A stretch of DNA of 64,000 nucleotides, taken from NCBI RefSeq assembly GCF_900095705.1, contig NZ_LT608324.1, positions 62,001-126,000 on the forward strand. Direction: 5' to 3'. The notes under the pieces are model-generated. The model was not told the DNA's origin. It ran no database searches and was given only the letters and a program-made list of their open reading frames with translations. The position numbers were made by a program, and so were the translations under genes. This DNA comes from Fusobacterium massiliense (lineage in GTDB: Bacteria > Fusobacteriota > Fusobacteriia > Fusobacteriales > Fusobacteriaceae). Below are positions 45,583 to 54,478 of the stretch, one piece after another (the stretch's first letter is position 1; the number at the start of each line of letters is the position of its first letter).

Positions 45583-47010
45583 CTATTCTTTTATATAAGA
45601 GTAAATAGTTCTGAATACTTGCCCTGTTGCACCTTTTTGTGTGTAGTAAGGGTTTGAACCACTAGCCCAAGCTGTACCAGCTATATCTAAATGTATCCAT
45701 TTTTTACCTTCTATAAATTCTTCTAAGAATTTAGCTGCATTTATAGAACCACCATATCTAACACCTGTATTTTGCATATCAGCATAAGAAGATTTTAAAT
45801 TTCTTTTATATAAATCGAACATAGGCATTTGCCAAAAATATTCATTCCATTTTTCTGAGGAATCTATTAGTTTTCTTGCGATTTTATCATCGTTAGAGAA
45901 AACTCCAGTGACATCTTCTCCAAGTCCTATCATAATAGCACCTGTTAAAGTTGCTACATCTATTATTTCATCTACTTTTTCATGTTTAGCTATATATGTT
46001 AAAGCATCTGCTAAAGTTAATCTTCCTTCAGCATCTGTATTTGTTACTTCTATTGTTTTTCCATTCATAGCTGTTAGTATATCTCCAGGTCTATAAGCAT
46101 TAGGTCCTATTGAATTTTCACAAGCTGCTACAACACAAGTAACATTTTTCTTAACTTTCATCTTAGCTAAAGAACACATAGACCCAATAACTGTAGCTGC
46201 TCCTCCCATATCGCATCTCATAGTCAACATTCCGTCAGTAGGTTTTAATGAAAGTCCTCCTGTATCATAAGTAAGACCTTTTCCAACCAATCCGTAAGTA
46301 TACTTTGATTTTGCTTCACCTTTATATCTCATAACAATTACATAAGGTCTGTGATGTGCAGCTCTTGCAACTGAAAGATAAGAATTCATTCCTAATTTTT
46401 TTGCTTTCTTTTCATCATAAATTTCAACTTCAAAACCATATTCTCTTCCTAGATCAACAGCTTTATCTGCTAGAGCTTTCGGAGTTAAAACTTCAGCCTG
46501 TTCATTTACTAAATCTCTAACTATATTAGATATTTTTGAAAGTTCATATCCTTCAATAAGTTTAGGAACTTTTTTATCTGTTAAATAACTAACTTCTAAA
46601 AACTTTTCTTTTTTTTGTGAAAAATATTTATCAAATTTATAGTTTATATGTTCCACAACTTCAGCAACAACATCCATGTTATCTAATTCTTTATCAAGAA
46701 AAGCTACAAAGACTTTTCCTGTAATATCTTTTAATCCATCATAAAGGTATTGTCTTATATTTTTATTATTTAATTTATTTTTTTCTCCCAAACCAATAAT
46801 TCTTAAATCCAATAGTTTTTTATCATTCACTAATGTCATTGAAATTTTTTCAGAACTCTTAGCTGTAAAATTATTTTTTTTAATAATTTCTTCTGCTAAC
46901 TTTTTACTATTCTTATCTAAAAAATTTGGCAAGTTAATTTTATCAGAAGTACTTATAAGAACATATTTATCATAAGTATCTTCATAAATTTTAGTACACT
47001 TAAAACTCAT
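45583..47010 (-). CDS. pepA: M17 leucyl aminopeptidase
   Basis: It is a hexameric zinc or manganese aminopeptidase of the cytoplasm. The 475 residues have an N-terminal macro-like domain (1-160) and a catalytic domain with LVGKGLTYDTGGLSLKP (metal-binding Lys and Asp), MRCDMGGAATVIGSM, and the M17 hallmark NTDAEGRLTLADALTY. The C-terminal stretch WIHLDIAGTAWASGSN is also typical. AGGAGAG lies before the ATG. It is a single gene with its own promoter. Confidence 0.95.
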   Translation of the reverse strand: MSFKCTKIYEDTYDKYVLISTSDKINLPNFLDKNSKKLAEEIIKKNNFTAKSSEKISMTLVNDKKLLDLRIIGLGEKNKLNNKNIRQYLYDGLKDITGKVFVAFLDKELDNMDVVAEVVEHINYKFDKYFSQKKEKFLEVSYLTDKKVPKLIEGYELSKISNIVRDLVNEQAEVLTPKALADKAVDLGREYGFEVEIYDEKKAKKLGMNSYLSVARAAHHRPYVIVMRYKGEAKSKYTYGLVGKGLTYDTGGLSLKPTDGMLTMRCDMGGAATVIGSMCSLAKMKVKKNVTCVVAACENSIGPNAYRPGDILTAMNGKTIEVTNTDAEGRLTLADALTYIAKHEKVDEIIDVATLTGAIMIGLGEDVTGVFSNDDKIARKLIDSSEKWNEYFWQMPMFDLYKRNLKSSYADMQNTGVRYGGSINAAKFLEEFIEGKKWIHLDIAGTAWASGSNPYYTQKGATGQVFRTIYSYIKE

Positions 47011-47043
47011 TTTTATCTCTCCTCCTAAAAATACTATATTTTT

Positions 47044-47072
47044 AGAATATCATTTTATTTCTAATATTTCAA
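47044..47072 (-). promoter_or_regulatory. Promoter of the leucyl aminopeptidase gene
   Basis: On the minus strand TTGAAA (47072-47067), 17 bases, TATTCT (47049-47044), 33 bases before the ATG. Confidence 0.55.
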
Positions 47073-47255
47073 CTTTTATTTTTTTTATTTTTCAATTTCC
47101 AAAAAAATAATCTGATTTCAAACCACTTATTAAACAATAAAAAACTTTTTATGTATTTTTATAAAAATTAGTATTTTTTTTCTTAAAAATGTGATAGAAT
47201 AAAATATTACCAAACAATTATATAAGTTTTTTATTAAAAATAAAAGGTGATAGTA

Positions 47256-47987
47256 ATGATAGCTGCTTTTTTTGATATTGATGGGACAATTTATAGAAAT
47301 GCTCTACTTATTGAACATTTTAAAAAAATGATTAAATATGAACTTTTTGATGATCTAAATTACAAATTGAGAGTAGAAGAAGCCTATACTCGTTGGGACA
47401 CTAGAAGAGGAGAATACGATACTTATCTACTTGATTTAACTCAACTTTATGTTAAAGCAATAAAAGGTTTACCCATAAAGTACAACGATTTTATTTCTGA
47501 CCAAGTTTTACTTTTGAAAGGAAATAAAGTTTATTCATACACAAGAGAAATGATTAAGTGGCATAAACTGCAAGGACATAAGGTTTTTTTTATTTCAGGA
47601 AGTCCATCTTTTTTAGTTTCTAGAATGGCAGAAAAATTTGAAGCAGATGATTACTGTGGTTCTATTTATGAAATAGATGAAAAAACTAATACTTTCTCTG
47701 GAGAAATTACTAAACCTATGTGGGATTCATTCCATAAAAGAGAAGCTATTGAAAATTTTATAAAAAAATATGATATAGATTTGTCTAAAAGTTATGCTTA
47801 CGGAGATACAAATGGAGACTTTTCTATGTTATCTTTAGTAGGTTTTCCTAGAGCAATTAATCCAAGCAAAGAATTAATAAATCGAATAAAAAATGACGAT
47901 ATTCTTAAAGATAAAACTGATATAATTATTGAAAGAAAAAATGTTATTTATAAATTAAAATCTAATATAGAATTAATAGAATTTTAG
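47256..47987 (+). CDS. HAD-IB family phosphatase (SerB-like)
   Basis: The start is the ATG at 47256, five bases after AAAGGTG; an earlier GTG belongs to that ribosome site. The 243 residues contain HAD motif I AAFFDIDGTIYRN at the N-terminus, motif II FFISGSPSFLVSRMAEKF (about 115), and the motif III/IV region SKSYAYGDTNGDFSMLSLVG (about 185-205). This is the layout of phosphoserine-phosphatase-like HAD-IB enzymes such as PgpC or SerB-related proteins. The substrate is unknown. The Rrf2 gene follows 16 bases later. Confidence 0.85.
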   Translation: MIAAFFDIDGTIYRNALLIEHFKKMIKYELFDDLNYKLRVEEAYTRWDTRRGEYDTYLLDLTQLYVKAIKGLPIKYNDFISDQVLLLKGNKVYSYTREMIKWHKLQGHKVFFISGSPSFLVSRMAEKFEADDYCGSIYEIDEKTNTFSGEITKPMWDSFHKREAIENFIKKYDIDLSKSYAYGDTNGDFSMLSLVGFPRAINPSKELINRIKNDDILKDKTDIIIERKNVIYKLKSNIELIEF

Positions 47988-48003
47988 AAAAAGGAGATAA
48001 AAA

Positions 48004-48426
48004 ATGAAAATAAAGAACGAAGTCAGATATGCTCTACAAATAATTTATTATCTTACTTTACACAGAGATAAGGAAATAATTTCATCAAGCGAGATATCAG
48101 AAGAAGAACAAATACCAAGATTATTTTGTCTTAGAATAATTAAAAAATTAGAAAAAGCTGGAGTTGTAAAGATATTTAGAGGTGCTAAAGGAGGATATGT
48201 ACTAACTAGAGATCCTAAAAGACTTACTTTTAGAGATATCATAGAAATTATTGATGATGATATAGTTTTACAACCTTGTATAGATAGTACTACAATATGC
48301 TCAACTAGGGGAAATGATTGTGCAATAAGAATAGCACTTAAAGAAATTCAAGATGCTTTACTTGCTGATTTTGACGAAATCAACTTTTATGATTTAGCTG
48401 AAAAAACTCTTTCTCAAACTGAATAA
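48004..48426 (+). CDS. Rrf2-family transcriptional regulator
   Basis: The 140-residue protein begins MKIKNEVRYALQIIYYLTLH and has a winged helix (about 10-80) ending in RIIKKLEKAGVVKIFRGAKG and GYVLTRDPKRLTFRDIIEII, the family pattern. Three cysteines (PCIDSTTICSTRGNDCAI, spaced C-x6-C-x6-C) follow, as in iron-sulfur-sensing members such as IscR or NsrR. Cluster binding is therefore plausible. AAGGAG precedes the ATG. It is the second gene of a two-gene operon with the HAD phosphatase and ends at a strong terminator. Confidence 0.88.
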   Translation: MKIKNEVRYALQIIYYLTLHRDKEIISSSEISEEEQIPRLFCLRIIKKLEKAGVVKIFRGAKGGYVLTRDPKRLTFRDIIEIIDDDIVLQPCIDSTTICSTRGNDCAIRIALKEIQDALLADFDEINFYDLAEKTLSQTE

Positions 48427-48433
48427 ATTTTAA

Positions 48434-48484
48434 TTAGAGAATTTTTTACTGGAATTAACAGTAAATTAAAATTCTCTTTTTTTA
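48434..48484 (+). terminator. Terminator after the Rrf2 gene
   Basis: AGAGAATTTT pairs with AAAATTCTCT, with an inner TTACTG/CAGTAA stem, and is followed by seven T. A reversed repeat copy follows directly. Confidence 0.9.
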
Positions 48485-48485
48485 C

Positions 48486-48592
48486 TCTATAGGAAAGTAT
48501 AAACTTAAATGCTTATTAGTCTCTGACGTCCATATTAGTTCGAAGAGCCTGTGTTTATTGAGCTCGCAGAACTCATACGGCTGTCAAGAGAC
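48486..48592 (-). repeat. Dispersed palindromic repeat, copy 13 (reverse orientation)
   Basis: TCTATAGGAAAGTATAAACT tail, core GTCTCTGACGTCCATATTAG to GGCTGTCAAGAGAC, followed by seven T. It is placed between two plus-strand genes, so the T run again follows the end of the upstream gene. The 313-base gap 48427-48739 otherwise holds a terminator and a promoter. Confidence 0.93.
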
Positions 48593-48670
48593 TTTTTTTA
48601 TCACAAAACAAATAATTTATAAATTAATATTAATTATTTTTTATGTTTTATTTAAATACTTTTTATACTA

Positions 48671-48699
48671 TTGACTTACTAATCAAACAGATATATAAT
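48671..48699 (+). promoter_or_regulatory. Promoter of the threonine ammonia-lyase gene
   Basis: TTGACT (48671-48676), 17 bases, TATAAT (48694-48699), about 40 bases before the ATG. No T-box or attenuator is visible. Confidence 0.7.
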
Positions 48700-48739
48700 T
48701 AAAATATAGGAAATTATAAACTGTAATTAGGAGGATATT

Positions 48740-49954
48740 ATGAAAAAAGTAAATGAGTTTTTAGAAGCGAGAGAAAAATTATCAAAAGTACTTTTAAATA
48801 CAAACCTTATATTTAGTTCAGTATTTTCACAAGAAACAGGCAATAATGTATATATTAAACCTGAAAACTTACAAAAAACAGGTTCTTTTAAAATAAGGGG
48901 AGCATACAACAAAATTTCAAAATTAAATAACGAAGAAAAAAAGAAAGGTGTTATAGCTTCTTCAGCAGGTAATCATGCTCAAGGTGTAGCTTATGCTGCT
49001 AAAGAACTAGGAATTAAAGCTACTATAGTTATGCCTAAAACAACACCTTTAATTAAAGTTGAATCTACAAAACAATATGGAGCTGAGGTAATTCTTTATG
49101 GTGATGTATATGATGATGCTTATAAAAAAGCTAAAGAATTAGAGAAAGAAAATGGTTATATTTTTATTCATCCTTTTAACGATGAAGATGTATTATTTGG
49201 TCAAGGTACTATTGCATTAGAAATATTGGATGAATTACCTCTTACAGATATTATTTTAGTTCCTATTGGTGGTGGAGGTTTAATATCAGGAATAGCATAT
49301 GCTGCAAAACAAATAAAACCAGATATTAAAATTATAGGAGTTGAACCTGAAGGAGCTGCTTCAGCAAAGAAATCTATTGCAGAAAATAAAGTTATTGAAC
49401 TAGCAGAAGCTAATACAATTGCTGATGGAACTGCTGTAAAGAAAATAGGAGATATAAATTTTAAATACATAAAAGAGTATGTTGATGATATTATAACTGT
49501 ATCCGATTATGAATTGATGGAAGCATTCTTATTACTAGTAGAAAAACATAAGATTATTGCAGAAAATTCTGGAATATTATCAGTTGCAGCTTTAAAAAAA
49601 TTAAATCTAAAGGGTAAAAATATTGTAAGTGTTTTAAGTGGTGGAAATATCGATGTCTTAATGATTTCTTCTATGATAAATAAAGGTCTTATTAGAAGAG
49701 ATAGAATTTTTAATTTTTCTGTAAACATTTCAGATAAACCTGGTGAATTAGCAAAAGTATCTGAACTAATAGCAAAAGTTGGAGCCAATGTAATCAAATT
49801 AGAACATAATCAATTTAAAAATTTAGCAAGATTTAGAGATGTAGAATTACAAGTAACTGTTGAAACCAATGGTTCTGAACATATTAAAAAACTTATTGAA
49901 CTTTTTGAAAAACACGGATATGAAATTATAAAATTAAAATCAAAAATAATATAA
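48740..49954 (+). CDS. ilvA: Threonine ammonia-lyase with ACT domain
   Basis: This PLP enzyme converts threonine to 2-oxobutyrate and ammonia. The 404 residues have the PLP lysine in KPENLQKTGSFKIRGAYNKI (Lys near 52), SSAGNHAQGVAYAAKELG, and the glycine loop VPIGGGGLISGIAYA. A C-terminal ACT domain (about 330-404: VNISDKPGELAKVSELIAKV) is the probable allosteric site. The single ACT domain and length of about 400 fit the short (catabolic TdcB or IlvA-like) form. AGGAGG precedes the ATG. Confidence 0.92.
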   Translation: MKKVNEFLEAREKLSKVLLNTNLIFSSVFSQETGNNVYIKPENLQKTGSFKIRGAYNKISKLNNEEKKKGVIASSAGNHAQGVAYAAKELGIKATIVMPKTTPLIKVESTKQYGAEVILYGDVYDDAYKKAKELEKENGYIFIHPFNDEDVLFGQGTIALEILDELPLTDIILVPIGGGGLISGIAYAAKQIKPDIKIIGVEPEGAASAKKSIAENKVIELAEANTIADGTAVKKIGDINFKYIKEYVDDIITVSDYELMEAFLLLVEKHKIIAENSGILSVAALKKLNLKGKNIVSVLSGGNIDVLMISSMINKGLIRRDRIFNFSVNISDKPGELAKVSELIAKVGANVIKLEHNQFKNLARFRDVELQVTVETNGSEHIKKLIELFEKHGYEIIKLKSKII

Positions 49955-49968
49955 ATTTACTAAATAAA

Positions 49969-50042
49969 CTCTACAGATATATGAAATTTACAGACTCAAT
50001 AAATACAGATATCCCTCAATATTTAATTTATCCTTTTCTATA
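49969..50042 (+). repeat. Decayed dispersed repeat copy 14
   Basis: CTCTACAGATATATGAAATT, ACAGACTCAATAAATACAGA, TATCCCTCAATATTTAATTT and CTTTTCTATAC keep the order of the repeat with deletions. It lies right after the threonine ammonia-lyase gene and before an intact copy. Confidence 0.6.
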
Positions 50043-50054
50043 CAAACAAATAAA

Positions 50055-50155
50055 GTCTATTGACAGCCATGAGTTCTACGAGCTCAATGAACACAGGTTT
50101 TTCGAACTACAGTCGTCAGATACTAGTTTTTCTACTTTAATTTTATAGTTTTTAG
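50055..50155 (+). repeat. Dispersed palindromic repeat, copy 15 (diverged)
   Basis: GTCTATTGACAGCCATGAGTTC through ACGAGCTCAATGAACACAGG to ACAGTCGTCAGATAC; the tail is weak (TTTTATAGTTTTTAGAAG). It sits between converging ilvA and trxA. Confidence 0.85.
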
Positions 50156-50161
50156 AAGAAT

Positions 50162-50196
50162 AAAAACCAGCAGAAAATTCTGCTGGTTCTTATATT
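50162..50196 (-). terminator. Terminator of trxA
   Basis: On the minus strand AACCAGCAGAA, a short loop, TTCTGCTGGTT and then TTTATTC. It lies 17 bases after the trxA stop. Confidence 0.88.
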
Positions 50197-50212
50197 TTTA
50201 TTCAGAAGTTTA

Positions 50213-50521
50213 TTATTTAGCAAATAAAGCTTTTACTTCATCTTTTTGGATTAATCCAATTGATTTATCAATAACTTCTCCATTTCTAAAAACTAATAAA
50301 GTAGGAACGCTCATAATTTTGAATTGAGCTGCTAATTCTTCTTGTTCATCTATATCTACTTTAACTATTTTTTTATTTGGATCTTCAGTAACAACTTCTT
50401 CTAAAACTGGTACTAAACTTTTGCAAGGTCCACACCAATTTGCTCCGAAATCTACTACTACAATTCCTTTTGCTTCTAAAACTTCTTCTTTAAAATTTTC
50501 TTTTGTTCCTTTAACTATCAT
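50213..50521 (-). CDS. trxA: Thioredoxin
   Basis: It is a 102-residue cytoplasmic disulfide reductase. The active site ANWCGPCKSLVPVLEEV has the canonical WCGPCK (Cys at about 31 and 34). It also has the cis-proline in KIMSVPTLLVFRNGEVIDKS. AGGAGG lies before the ATG. It follows the eut-linked alcohol dehydrogenase gene after 74 bases without an obvious strong terminator between them, so partial read-through from the eut operon is possible. Confidence 0.96.
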   Translation of the reverse strand: MIVKGTKENFKEEVLEAKGIVVVDFGANWCGPCKSLVPVLEEVVTEDPNKKIVKVDIDEQEELAAQFKIMSVPTLLVFRNGEVIDKSIGLIQKDEVKALFAK

Positions 50522-50595
50522 TTTATAACCTCCTAATTATTTATTTCATAAAGATTATAATTTATATACTACAAATTATCAGTGATAATGTCACA

Positions 50596-51711
50596 TTATT
50601 CTCCATAATAAACTTTTAAAAGAAGTCTTACATAGTCTTCATCAGATAAAGCATTTGGATTATATGCAGTACAGATATCTTTTTTAATATCTGCTAACAT
50701 ATTAGGAATTTCTCTTTTGTAATCTTCAAAATCTATTCCATAATCTTTTAAACACTTTTCAATATTCAATTTTTCTTTTAAAATTCTTACAAAACTTAAT
50801 AAAGATGACTTACCTTCTTCAATAGTGTCAGCTGGTAATCCTAATTCTCTCGAAATTTCAAAATACTTTCTGTCTGCATGAGTATTTATTTCAATTATAT
50901 AAGGCATTAAAATTGCATTTGCTCTACCGTGAGCTAAATGAAATTTTGCACCAACTGTATGAGCTATACTATGATTTATTCCTAATGATGAGTTATCAAA
51001 AGCCATTCCTGCTAAGCAAGATGCAAATTGAACATTTTCTCTAGGAGCTAATATTTTTCTATCATTGTAATGAGTTACAAGATTTTCAAATATTAATTTT
51101 ATTGATTTCATAGCAAGTGAACTAGAAAAAGGATTAGCATTTCTAGAAACATAAGCTTCTAAAGCGTGAGTCAATACGTCCATTCCTGTATCTGCAACAA
51201 CTTTTGCAGGTAGCCCACTTAAAAATTCTGTATTTAAAAGAGCAATATCAGGTAACATAATATCTGCTGCTAAAGCTATTTTTCTATCCCCTTTTGTAAC
51301 AACACTATATGAAGTTACTTCTGAACCTGTACCACTTGTTGTTGGAATAGCTATAAAGAATACTCTTTTTTCAACATTTAATTTTTTATATAATTCATAT
51401 CCAAAATAAAGTATAGCTTTACAAGCATCTATTGGAGAACCTCCCCCTAGTGCAATAATACAATCAGGTTCAAGTTCTACAAAGTCTTTTAATCCATTTT
51501 CAACAGTTTCCATACTTGGATTAGGTTCTACTTTACTAAAAATCTTTACTTCAACATTATTTGGTAAATTTTTAGTAACTAATTCTGTAAGTTTTAGCTG
51601 AACCATAACATCGTCTGTTACTATCATAATTCTTTTGTAGCCTAAAGTTTTTAAATAGTTTAATGAGTCTTCACCAAACAAAATTTTAGGTTGCAGTCTA
51701 AATTCTTTCAT
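50596..51711 (-). CDS. Iron-containing alcohol dehydrogenase, EutG/PduQ-like
   Basis: It most likely reduces acetaldehyde to ethanol with NADH, which would regenerate NAD for the aldehyde dehydrogenase. The 371 residues have the family motifs CIIALGGGSPIDACKAILYF, FFIAIPTTSGTGSEVTSYSV, GMDVLTHALEAYVSRNANPF and the metal-binding histidines in HSIAHTVGAKFHLAHGRANA. It is the last gene of the eut cluster, 19 bases after a HAD phosphatase gene. Position and family support the EutG assignment; other short-chain alcohols remain possible. Confidence 0.88.
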   Translation of the reverse strand: MKEFRLQPKILFGEDSLNYLKTLGYKRIMIVTDDVMVQLKLTELVTKNLPNNVEVKIFSKVEPNPSMETVENGLKDFVELEPDCIIALGGGSPIDACKAILYFGYELYKKLNVEKRVFFIAIPTTSGTGSEVTSYSVVTKGDRKIALAADIMLPDIALLNTEFLSGLPAKVVADTGMDVLTHALEAYVSRNANPFSSSLAMKSIKLIFENLVTHYNDRKILAPRENVQFASCLAGMAFDNSSLGINHSIAHTVGAKFHLAHGRANAILMPYIIEINTHADRKYFEISRELGLPADTIEEGKSSLLSFVRILKEKLNIEKCLKDYGIDFEDYKREIPNMLADIKKDICTAYNPNALSDEDYVRLLLKVYYGE

Positions 51712-51730
51712 TTTTTCCCCCTGCTTTGAG

Positions 51731-52873
51731 TTAGTTATTATTTGGATCTAGCAATCCAGTTTGAGCATTTCTTTTTTGGATTAATGCTCTACTATCTTTA
51801 GCTACATCATCTAATTTCCCTTCTCTTTTCATAAGTAATAATACTTTTGTATCTTTATATTCAGATAACATATTAAAATCTCCTGAACTATCCCCAGCAA
51901 CTAAAATTGGAGCTTTTCCATTATGTTTAGGTTTTAAGTAAGTTTCAATTATTTGAACTTTTCCTTTAGTTTGAGTTTGAGGATATCCAGATTTATATTC
52001 AGCACGGTATTCATCTCCGTTCATTTCCAATCTCATTCCATATACACTACCGTCTTCTAAATTATATCCATAAGTTTTATCAGTAGCAAAAACTTCAACT
52101 ATATCTTGTAATGAAGCTGAAATTATATAAACTTTTATTCCATTAGCTTTTAATTCTCTAAATAAGTTAGCTGTTTCAGGTTGAGTTCTAAGTCCACTTT
52201 TATATGAATGGCTAACTTTTCCAGCTTTTCCTGTTAAAACATCACTTGATTCAAGTGTATATTTTCCCAATTTATTTCCTATTCCAAAATCATTAGCTTC
52301 TTTTGCAAGTGCTTTAACTTCACTTACTTTCATTCCTTCAAATAAGTATAATACCCATGGATAAGAAACATCATGAGAAAAACTTCCGCCTATAGCTTCA
52401 TATAAGAAAGCTAATTTCCCTCTAAAATCTTTAAATTCTTCTGTTGCTTTTATTTGTTCTAAGCTCATTTTTTTATTTTTAATATAATTATTATAAATAA
52501 AAGTATAATCTTTATCTAGGTCTGAACCGATTTTCTCTATATTGATTGCTTGACCATTTACATTTTTATAATCATCAGAAAAATTATCTAAAGGAATGTC
52601 TTTTCTTATTGCTTTAGAAAATTGTTCTGGAGTCATTTTAAATCTCAAATTATCTATTTGATATCTAAAAAGATTTTCTTGTGTATCTTGATAAATAGAC
52701 GTGTAATCCCAATCAAATACAGCATAATTTCCTTGGTTTTTACTTTCTGATATAACTTTATCTAACACCACTCTGTTTTGAGGAACCCATCTACCTTCGT
52801 CAAGATTTGCCATTGCTCCTACTGATAAAGCTAAAAATAAAGATATTTTTGTTATGTTTTTTAAAAAATTCAC
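51731..52873 (-). CDS. Secreted HAD-family phosphatase in the eut cluster
   Basis: The start is a GTG at 52873, with GGAGGCACA in front. The 380 residues begin with a signal peptide (MNFLKNITKISLFLALSVGA, cut near 22). HAD motif I AVFDWDYTSIYQDT (Asp54, Asp56) and a late motif ILVAGDSSGDFNMLSEYKD follow. The DWD-x-T form is shared with phosphorylcholine-phosphatase-like HAD enzymes. It is a paralogue of the gene just before it, but exported to the periplasm. In the eut context it could release ethanolamine from phosphoethanolamine; that is inference. Confidence 0.82.
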   Translation of the reverse strand: MNFLKNITKISLFLALSVGAMANLDEGRWVPQNRVVLDKVISESKNQGNYAVFDWDYTSIYQDTQENLFRYQIDNLRFKMTPEQFSKAIRKDIPLDNFSDDYKNVNGQAINIEKIGSDLDKDYTFIYNNYIKNKKMSLEQIKATEEFKDFRGKLAFLYEAIGGSFSHDVSYPWVLYLFEGMKVSEVKALAKEANDFGIGNKLGKYTLESSDVLTGKAGKVSHSYKSGLRTQPETANLFRELKANGIKVYIISASLQDIVEVFATDKTYGYNLEDGSVYGMRLEMNGDEYRAEYKSGYPQTQTKGKVQIIETYLKPKHNGKAPILVAGDSSGDFNMLSEYKDTKVLLLMKREGKLDDVAKDSRALIQKRNAQTGLLDPNNN

Positions 52874-52881
52874 TGTGCCTC

Positions 52882-53997
52882 CTAATAATTAGGAAAATTT
52901 TCCGGTCTTAATAATCCAGTAGAACTGTCACTATACTGTAACAATGTTTTACCATTATTAACCAAGTTATCTAATTTTCCTTCTCTTTTCATAAGTAATA
53001 TTTTTTGTGTTTCTTTATATTCAGTTAGCATATTTTCATCACCCTCAGCATCTCCAGCAACTAATATAGGAGCTTTTCCATCATATCTATCTCTTATATA
53101 CTTATTTATTGCTGTAACTTTTCCAACTCTCTGAGTTAAAGGGTAATTTTCTTCGTATTCATCTATTATTTTATTGCTTTTTCCTGAATTTTTTACTCTC
53201 ATAGCATGTATATTTTTTATATCTAAATTATAACCATATGATGAGTCTGTAGCAAAAACTTCTATTACTTCTTGCATTGAAGCTGAGACTATGTGAACTT
53301 CTATTTCATTTCTTCTTAGCTCACAAAATAAATCTGCAATTTCTGGCCTTATTCTAAGTCCATTTTCATATTCAGTCCTAATTTTTCCACTTTCCCCTGT
53401 TAATATATCACTTGACTCAATATATAACTTTCCAAGTTTATCTCCAAGGGCATAGTCATTAGAATTTTTTGTTATAATTTTTAATTCTTCTTGACTAAAA
53501 CCTGTAAAAAGGAAAAATTCCCATAAACAAGTTGCTTTATTTGAAAAACTATCAGCCACAGCATTATGTAAAAAGTGCATTTTTGCTACAAAATCTTTAT
53601 ATTCTTCTGTAAGTATTATTTCTTGAAAATTTCTCTTTTCTTTTAGAATATAATTTTCATATAAAAAGTCATATCTAGCTCTTAAATCTTTTGCAAGTCT
53701 TTCTATATTTAAAATTTCACCGTTTAAATTTTTATACACCATAGAAAATTTTTCAATAGGAATATCTTTTCTTATTAACCTTTCAAATTCCGATGGTTCA
53801 ATTTTGTACAGTAATTTTTTTGTTTGGTAGTTAAATAAATTTTTTTGAGTATCTCCCTGTATAGAAGTATTATCCCAATCAAATACAACATAATTGCCTT
53901 GATTTTTATTTTCTTCTATTAGTTTAATTAACTCTTCTCTATTTTTTTTATTCCATCTACCTTCTGAAAGCCTTACTTCTGATTTTTTTAGACTCAT
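52882..53997 (-). CDS. Cytoplasmic HAD-family phosphatase, paralogue of the next gene
   Basis: The 371 residues begin MSLKKSEVRLSEGRWNKKNR and have no signal peptide. HAD motif I is VVFDWDNTSIQGDT (Asp40, Asp42), motif II VHIVSASMQEVIEVFATDSS, and the last motif ILVAGDAEGDENMLTEYKE. Nearly the whole length aligns with the downstream secreted protein (SEGRW/DEGRW, ENKNQGNYVVFDWD, MKREGKLDNL), so they are a tandem duplicate pair that differ in location. It lies 22 bases after eutQ on the same strand. The substrate is not known. Confidence 0.82.
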   Translation of the reverse strand: MSLKKSEVRLSEGRWNKKNREELIKLIEENKNQGNYVVFDWDNTSIQGDTQKNLFNYQTKKLLYKIEPSEFERLIRKDIPIEKFSMVYKNLNGEILNIERLAKDLRARYDFLYENYILKEKRNFQEIILTEEYKDFVAKMHFLHNAVADSFSNKATCLWEFFLFTGFSQEELKIITKNSNDYALGDKLGKLYIESSDILTGESGKIRTEYENGLRIRPEIADLFCELRRNEIEVHIVSASMQEVIEVFATDSSYGYNLDIKNIHAMRVKNSGKSNKIIDEYEENYPLTQRVGKVTAINKYIRDRYDGKAPILVAGDAEGDENMLTEYKETQKILLMKREGKLDNLVNNGKTLLQYSDSSTGLLRPENFPNY

Positions 53998-54019
53998 ATA
54001 TGGTCACTCCTATTTTAGA

Positions 54020-54463
54020 TTATAGTTCAGACCAGTTTGCTGGATATACAAAATACATGAATTTTGCATATTTTGGAGCACTAAATTGAATTTTAGAACC
54101 TTTTGGTATTAAAATAACATCCCCAGCTTCTCCTACAACTTTTCTTCCGTCGATAAGAATTTCTAGTCTTCCTTCGATTATATAATCTACTTCATCATAA
54201 GTCAATGTCCATGGGAAAGTACTTTCTGTCATTTCCATAAGTCCAGCACCTAATCTTGGGCTTTCTTCTAATGTGAATAAATCTGTTGTAGTAACTTGGT
54301 CATTAGGATTTCCTGTATCCATCTTAACTCTTTTTGTCATTTTATTTAATTTTACTACTCCAACTCCACTTTTATCCATTTGTTTATATTCTTCTTCAGA
54401 ATTTTTTCCTAATTCTTCTTTTATAACTTTTCTTATTAATTCTTCTAATAATTCTTTATCCAT
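54020..54463 (-). CDS. eutQ: EutQ-like ethanolamine-utilisation cupin protein
   Basis: The 147 residues have an N-terminal amphipathic helix (MDKELLEELIRKVIKEELGK) resembling a microcompartment targeting peptide. A C-terminal cupin follows (about 65-147): WTLTYDEVDYIIEGRLEILI and GDVILIPKGSKIQFSAPKYA. EutQ has been reported to have acetate kinase activity in enteric bacteria; whether this short form does is unclear. It lies 15 bases after eutH. Confidence 0.9.
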   Translation of the reverse strand: MDKELLEELIRKVIKEELGKNSEEEYKQMDKSGVGVVKLNKMTKRVKMDTGNPNDQVTTTDLFTLEESPRLGAGLMEMTESTFPWTLTYDEVDYIIEGRLEILIDGRKVVGEAGDVILIPKGSKIQFSAPKYAKFMYFVYPANWSEL

Positions 54464-54478
54464 TTTTTCACCTTAATT

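Noticed and set aside
45640-45680. Stretch resembling a tRNA T-arm (GGGTTTGAACC)
   Set aside because: It lies inside the leucyl aminopeptidase gene and no acceptor stem or anticodon arm can be formed.
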